Source of the DNA: Treponema sp.
GTDB lineage: Bacteria; Spirochaetota; Spirochaetia; Treponematales; Breznakiellaceae
Direction of reading: 5' to 3'
Length of the DNA: 35,901 nt
Assembly: GCA_009778545.1 (NCBI GenBank)
Contig: WRJO01000009.1
Location: 1 to 35,901 of the forward strand
Within the stretch, counting starts at the first letter, position 1, and every line of letters begins with the position of its first letter. Positions 35,096 through 35,901 of the stretch are shown here, piece by piece. Both the position numbers and the translations under genes were made by a program. The notes beneath the pieces were generated by a model. It saw nothing but the letters and a program-made list of their open reading frames with translations. It was not told where the DNA came from and did no database searches.

Positions 35096-35764
35096 ATGGC
35101 CGAAGAACGTTATGCCCGGACAATCGGGACTTTGACGGCGGAAGAAATGGGTACTCTGAGCCAAAAGCGGGTGTTTGTCGCCGGCTGCGGCGGCCTTGGC
35201 GGGTATGCCGTGGAAATGCTGTCCAGGGCCGGCGTGCTGCATATCAGCGTCGCCGACGGGGACGTTTTTTCGCGCAGCAACCTGAACAGGCAGCTTTTAT
35301 GCACCGAAGCGACCATCGGCGCTTCCAAGGCAGCATGCGCCGCCGTGCGGGCCGGGGAAATCAATCCGGCGGTACAAGTCCGCGTGCATCCGGCATACAT
35401 TAATGAAGAAAACGCCGAAGGACTGCTGCGCGATCACGACGCGGTAATCGACGCCCTGGACAACGTGCCGTCGCGGCTGCTGCTGGAACGATGCGCCGAA
35501 ACGCTGGACATACCGCTTATCCACGGGGCGGTGCGCGAATGGTTCGCCCAAATCGCCGTTATCATGCCCGGCGACCGCATACTGGCAAAATTGTACGGCG
35601 AAGCTGCCGCCGCGACCCCGTCCGTCCCGCCCTTTACCCCTGCCCTATGCGCCGCCCTCCAGGTTTCAGAAACCATCAAGCTCTTATGCGGCAGGGACTC
35701 CCCGGCAAAGAGAAGGCTGCTCATCTTCGACCTACTTGATTACAGCGTAAATAATATTATGTGA
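35096..35764 (+). CDS. ThiF/MoeB/HesA-family E1-like adenylyltransferase
   Basis: This 222-aa protein has the complete nucleotide-binding set of the E1-like family. GCGGLGG is near residues 31-37. An acidic strand follows (VADGDVF), then 'SNLNRQLL' with the conserved Arg, a lysine in 'IGASKAA', and 'VIDALDN' with the conserved Asp. 'IHGAVREWFAQI' and the closing 'ALQVSETIKLL' helix also fit. Relatives adenylate the C-terminal glycine of ubiquitin-like sulfur carriers (ThiS, MoaD) or act in tRNA modification. No CxxC zinc pair is visible and no sulfur-carrier gene lies in the window, so the substrate is open. I prefer ATG 35096 (MAEERYARTIG) because the family begins with 'RYARQ'. The track's TTG 35060 start would add 12 residues without family support. 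It is divergent from the lipoprotein operon and probably unrelated to it. Confidence 0.88.
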   Translation: MAEERYARTIGTLTAEEMGTLSQKRVFVAGCGGLGGYAVEMLSRAGVLHISVADGDVFSRSNLNRQLLCTEATIGASKAACAAVRAGEINPAVQVRVHPAYINEENAEGLLRDHDAVIDALDNVPSRLLLERCAETLDIPLIHGAVREWFAQIAVIMPGDRILAKLYGEAAAATPSVPPFTPALCAALQVSETIKLLCGRDSPAKRRLLIFDLLDYSVNNIM

Positions 35765-35774
35765 AAAACATTTA

Positions 35775-35846
35775 CACGCAAAGGCGCAGAGATATTATTG
35801 GAAAATACATCACGCAGAGGCGCAGAGGCGCAAAGCACGCAGAGGG
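35775..35846 (+). repeat. Short GCAGAGG / GCAAAGG direct repeats
   Basis: Downstream of the ThiF-like gene, the words ACGCAAAGGCGCAGAG, then CACGCAGAGGCGCAGAGG, then CGCAAAGCACGCAGAGG form an imperfect 9-nt-period direct repeat, interrupted by about 20 nt of AT-rich sequence. Similar 'CGCAGAGGCGCAAAG' intergenic clusters occur in other bacteria. Their function is unknown. Not CRISPR: there are no unique spacers. Confidence 0.65.
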
Positions 35847-35860
35847 GAAGAGGAGGTTTA

Positions 35861-35901
35861 ATGTATCGTAGTTCGAACAACGATCGTACTTCCGAAATAT
35901 A
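35861..35901 (+). CDS. Start of a gene cut by the window end
   Basis: ATG at 35861 follows a strong AGAGGAGG Shine-Dalgarno with a 4-nt gap. The frame stays open for the 13 complete codons available (MYRSSNNDRTSEI). That is too little to recognise a family, and an accidental start cannot be excluded. The first codons contain the palindromes GTTCGAAC and CGATCG. Confidence 0.4.
   Translation, partial: MYRSSNNDRTSEI

Noticed and set aside
35775-35846. CRISPR-like array
   Set aside because: Repeat words are about 9 nt, contiguous and imperfect, without unique spacers or cas genes.

Overview
The window reads as spirochaete DNA, most plausibly from a Treponema of the roughly 50 % GC kind found in termite guts and similar habitats. 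This is inferred from the style of the lipoprotein signal peptides (ILGVFLSCENPF, LLAMLACEQPF), from the giant Ig-like lipoproteins and from base composition. No rRNA or other marker gene is present to prove it.

About 32.8 kb of the 35.9 kb is three giant paralogous genes, all on the minus strand. From right to left: gene C (20194..34944, 4916 aa) and gene B (7330..20178, 4282 aa) form a two-gene operon with a 15-nt gap, closed by a strong intrinsic terminator at 7279..7314. Gene A (1..5175) has its own promoter and runs off the left edge after 1725 codons. It is missing from the ORF track because its stop lies outside the window. All three begin with a lipoprotein signal peptide. All continue as a long chain of Ig-like beta-sandwich modules separated by 'D..PP' type linkers. 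B and C then end in an IPT/TIG-like domain and a beta-propeller-like region. They look like very large surface or periplasmic lipoproteins, perhaps adhesins or recognition proteins.

The most unusual structure is in C. Its C-terminal propeller is split by about 576 residues holding six degenerate tandem units that each carry the two half-motifs of a biotinyl/lipoyl (HlyD-type barrel-sandwich) fold: 'V..GD.IY.FG', then 'A..DG.I'. B has no such segment, and the insert explains nearly all of the 634-residue length difference between B and C, whose 17 module boundaries are otherwise in the same order.

Between B and A lies a sharply AT-rich island of about 2 kb (5176..7260) with two convergent toxin-antitoxin-like modules. 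On plus, a 105-aa probable antitoxin overlaps an AbiEii-type nucleotidyltransferase. On minus, a 92-aa partner overlaps a PIN-domain VapC-like ribonuclease. Each module has a near-consensus sigma70 promoter. Upstream of the plus module is a degenerate three-copy repeat with a period of about 52 nt.

The right edge holds a divergent ThiF/MoeB/HesA-family adenylyltransferase gene with a promoter that would give a leaderless mRNA, a small GCAGAGG-type direct-repeat cluster, and the first codons of another gene cut by the window end.
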